A DNA stretch of 64,000 nucleotides, taken from the NCBI GenBank assembly GCA_030374805.1, contig JARGSG010000083.1, forward strand, positions 166,625-230,624, in the 5' to 3' direction. Position numbers and translations under genes: made by a program. A model generated the notes under the pieces. That model saw only the letters and a list, made by a program, of their open reading frames with translations. It searched no databases and was not told the DNA's origin. Every line of letters starts with the position of its first letter. The stretch's first letter is position 1. Below, in pieces: positions 62,375 to 64,000 of this stretch. The stretch is from Gracilaria gracilis (lineage: Eukaryota; Rhodophyta; Florideophyceae; Gracilariales; Gracilariaceae).

Positions 62375-64000
62375 GGGCCACCCCTAACCGTGAATTGGAA
62401 GGCCCGTCGATACCGGAACGGGAAACCTTAATGGTGGAAAAAGAAGAATCAGATGTACCCAATGTGGTGTGTCTAATGAAGTACAATAACTATAAAGTTA
62501 ATGCTTCAGTAAGCTTTCTCAATTACCTACAGGTCCCCGTTGCGTGTGTACTCGATACCGGCGCCGGTCCGAATGTGCTAAACGCTCGCGTCATACCCGA
62601 TGCGGTCTTGCGGAACATTCGGCCTGCCCCGACTATCAACCCGCTGGTGGACGCTAATGAGCGCCCACTGCACCTTAGAGGAATGTTAACCACTGTGGTA
62701 CAACTCGGAACCTTGAAGGTGAAGCTCAATTTCTTTGTGGTGGATCGTTTGGCGACAGACTGTATCCTCGGGACCAACTTTATTGACAAACATGTCAAGG
62801 CAATTTTGCCAGGGTCCCGAACGGTCGCTCTCCGTCAAGGTGGTCGTATTGCCATACTGGGTAATACGCAGACCAAAAATGGTTGGCGTAAGAAGCCGAG
62901 GTTCAATATACCCACCGAAACGGTTTCAAACAAGATACGGCTCACCAAATTGGTTTCAATTCCGGCTATGACCCAAATGGTAGTGAATGTCTCATGCGCA
63001 GTTCCAGGATTGGTAATGCTACAGAACCATCCTAGGTTGGCAGAAAGACATCTCGCCTTGATGGCAAACGGGATTATCGACAACATCCCTAACCAATCCT
63101 TCAAGGTGTACTTGAGTAACTTTAGCAATCACATTGTTAAGTTACCCAAGAATACCACTATTGGGATCGCACTGCCGGCACCACAAGGGGTTTTTCACGG
63201 TCTCACCTAATGTGTTGGGCGAGGTCGCCACCTCTAAGGAAGGGGGAGGAACGGATGCGCCATACCCTGCATATGCGCCCCCGTTATCGACAAATACCAA
63301 AATGGAACAGAAGATCGCCAGTACCTTTAAGGTTATGGATCAGGAAAAGACTATGGAACTGACCCAGTGCGGAATTGGAGAGAGGAAGTCCAGATCGGTG
63401 CGGAGAACCAGGCTCTCCGAGACCGGATCCTCAGTCTCTTAGAAGAATTTGAACCCATGTGGTCGGGCCGGTTGGGCCAAATTGAGGCTACAGAGCACCG
63501 TATTGATATGGTGCCTGGCTGGAAACCCATTTACCAGCAGCCTTACCGTGCAGGTCCAAAAGCCCGGGAGGTTGAGCTCAATGAGGTCGAGAGAATGCTC
63601 CGTGAAGGTGTCATAGAACCAGCAAATGCGGACTGGGCCAGCCCTGTGGTTCTCGTCACAAAGAAGAATGATACCCGTATGCGGTTCTGTGTGGACTACA
63701 GAAGACTGAATAGTATGACCATTAGGGATTCGTACCCAATACCTAGAATGGACGAGTGTATAGATTCGTTGGGCAACGCCAAGATCTTTACTACGCTCGA
63801 TGCCAATTGTGGTTATTGGCAGGTACCTATCAGGGAAGAAGACAAGGACAAAACTACGTTTACTTGCCACGCTGGGTTATTCCGCTTTACGCGTATGCCC
63901 TTTGGGTTGCGAAATGCCCCGGCTACCTTTCAGAGGGCGTTAGATATAATCCTTTCGAAGGTGAAGTGGAGAACCGCTCTGGTATACAACTCTGAGATAG
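62284..64000 (+). pseudogene. gypsy copy 2 pol (protease and start of reverse transcriptase), frameshifted
   Basis: Pol is in the -1 frame relative to gag and is open without a stop for over 90 bases before the gag stop, so a -1 frameshift could join them; no canonical slippery heptamer is evident. The protease active site VLDTGAGPNVL and LATDCILGTNFID are intact (62395-63210). Two indels then break the frame: an extra T in GGGGTTTTTCACGG (63187) and a missing G in GAACTGACCCAG (63359). Reverse transcriptase follows (FCVDYRRLNSMTIRDSYPIP, MPFGLRNAPATFQRALDI) but the catalytic YIDD is not present because the sequence diverges at 63988. Confidence 0.85.

Larger units (their letters stand above)
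59557..64000 (+). mobile_element. Ty3/gypsy chromovirus-type element, copy 2 (cut by window edge)
   Basis: The 5' LTR, primer site, intact gag and the start of pol are collinear with copy 1 (1947-6400) and almost identical. TATCG (59552-59556) is the probable target duplication; the right flank is not in the window. The final 12 bases diverge from copy 1 in the middle of reverse transcriptase. Confidence 0.93.

Noticed and set aside
1..64000. CRISPR arrays, bacterial operons, rRNA genes
   Set aside because: None seen; gene structure, introns and retroelements are eukaryotic.

Overview
The window is eukaryotic nuclear DNA. Host genes are mostly single open reading frames. Two genes, however, need one short GT-AG intron each to complete a recognisable domain (104 bp and 94 bp). 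Genes are spread among long non-coding stretches and nested LTR retrotransposons. Intron-poor genes, several Golgi-type glycosyltransferases, a Sel1-repeat giant, secreted cysteine-rich proteins and Copia/Gypsy nests fit a florideophyte red alga (Chondrus-like). That assignment is inference from gene content only.

Layout. 1-12754: a Ty1/copia element (plus strand, cut by the left edge) broken inside its reverse transcriptase by a 9552-bp Ty3/gypsy chromovirus (1947-11498); the 5-bp duplication GTCGG flanks the insert. 13576-14369: two small minus-strand ORFs (membrane protein, Cys/His-rich protein). 16658-18376: a family-92-like glycosyltransferase. 19899-21251 and 22579-24068: two minus-strand fucosyltransferase-like genes, the second with an intron. 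24604-26880: two decayed protein-kinase copies around a 419-bp inverted-repeat element. 28567-29568 and 40282-41280: paralogous secreted proteins with GCC2/GCC3-like cysteine modules, plus a fragment of a third at 38752-38840.

30874-36985 is a minus-strand gag-protease element containing two further insertions. One is an internally deleted copia (32085-33775, duplication GATAC). The other is a short-LTR element (34115-36752, duplication GCACC), which itself carries a tandem pair of a structured repeat (34854-36372). Subtracting both inserts gives a gag-protease frame of exactly 591 codons, interrupted by one TGA.

38003-38606: a LITAF-domain gene with one intron. 42299-43563: a frameshifted pogo/jerky-type transposase. 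46993-47316: a small secreted cysteine-rich protein with a TATA box. 49207-50610: a secreted protein of unknown function. 52821-58915: a membrane-anchored Sel1-repeat protein split by a 472-bp member of the same structured repeat family found at 34.9-36.4 kb. 59557-64000: a second gypsy copy, cut by the right edge, inserted into a short ORF.

The most unusual signal is the structured repeat family. Three consecutive hairpins are conserved between two loci by compensatory base changes. One copy sits in the Sel1 gene, where splice-like signals would allow in-frame removal of most of it. Perfect palindromes with a single-base centre recur at several unrelated intergenic sites.
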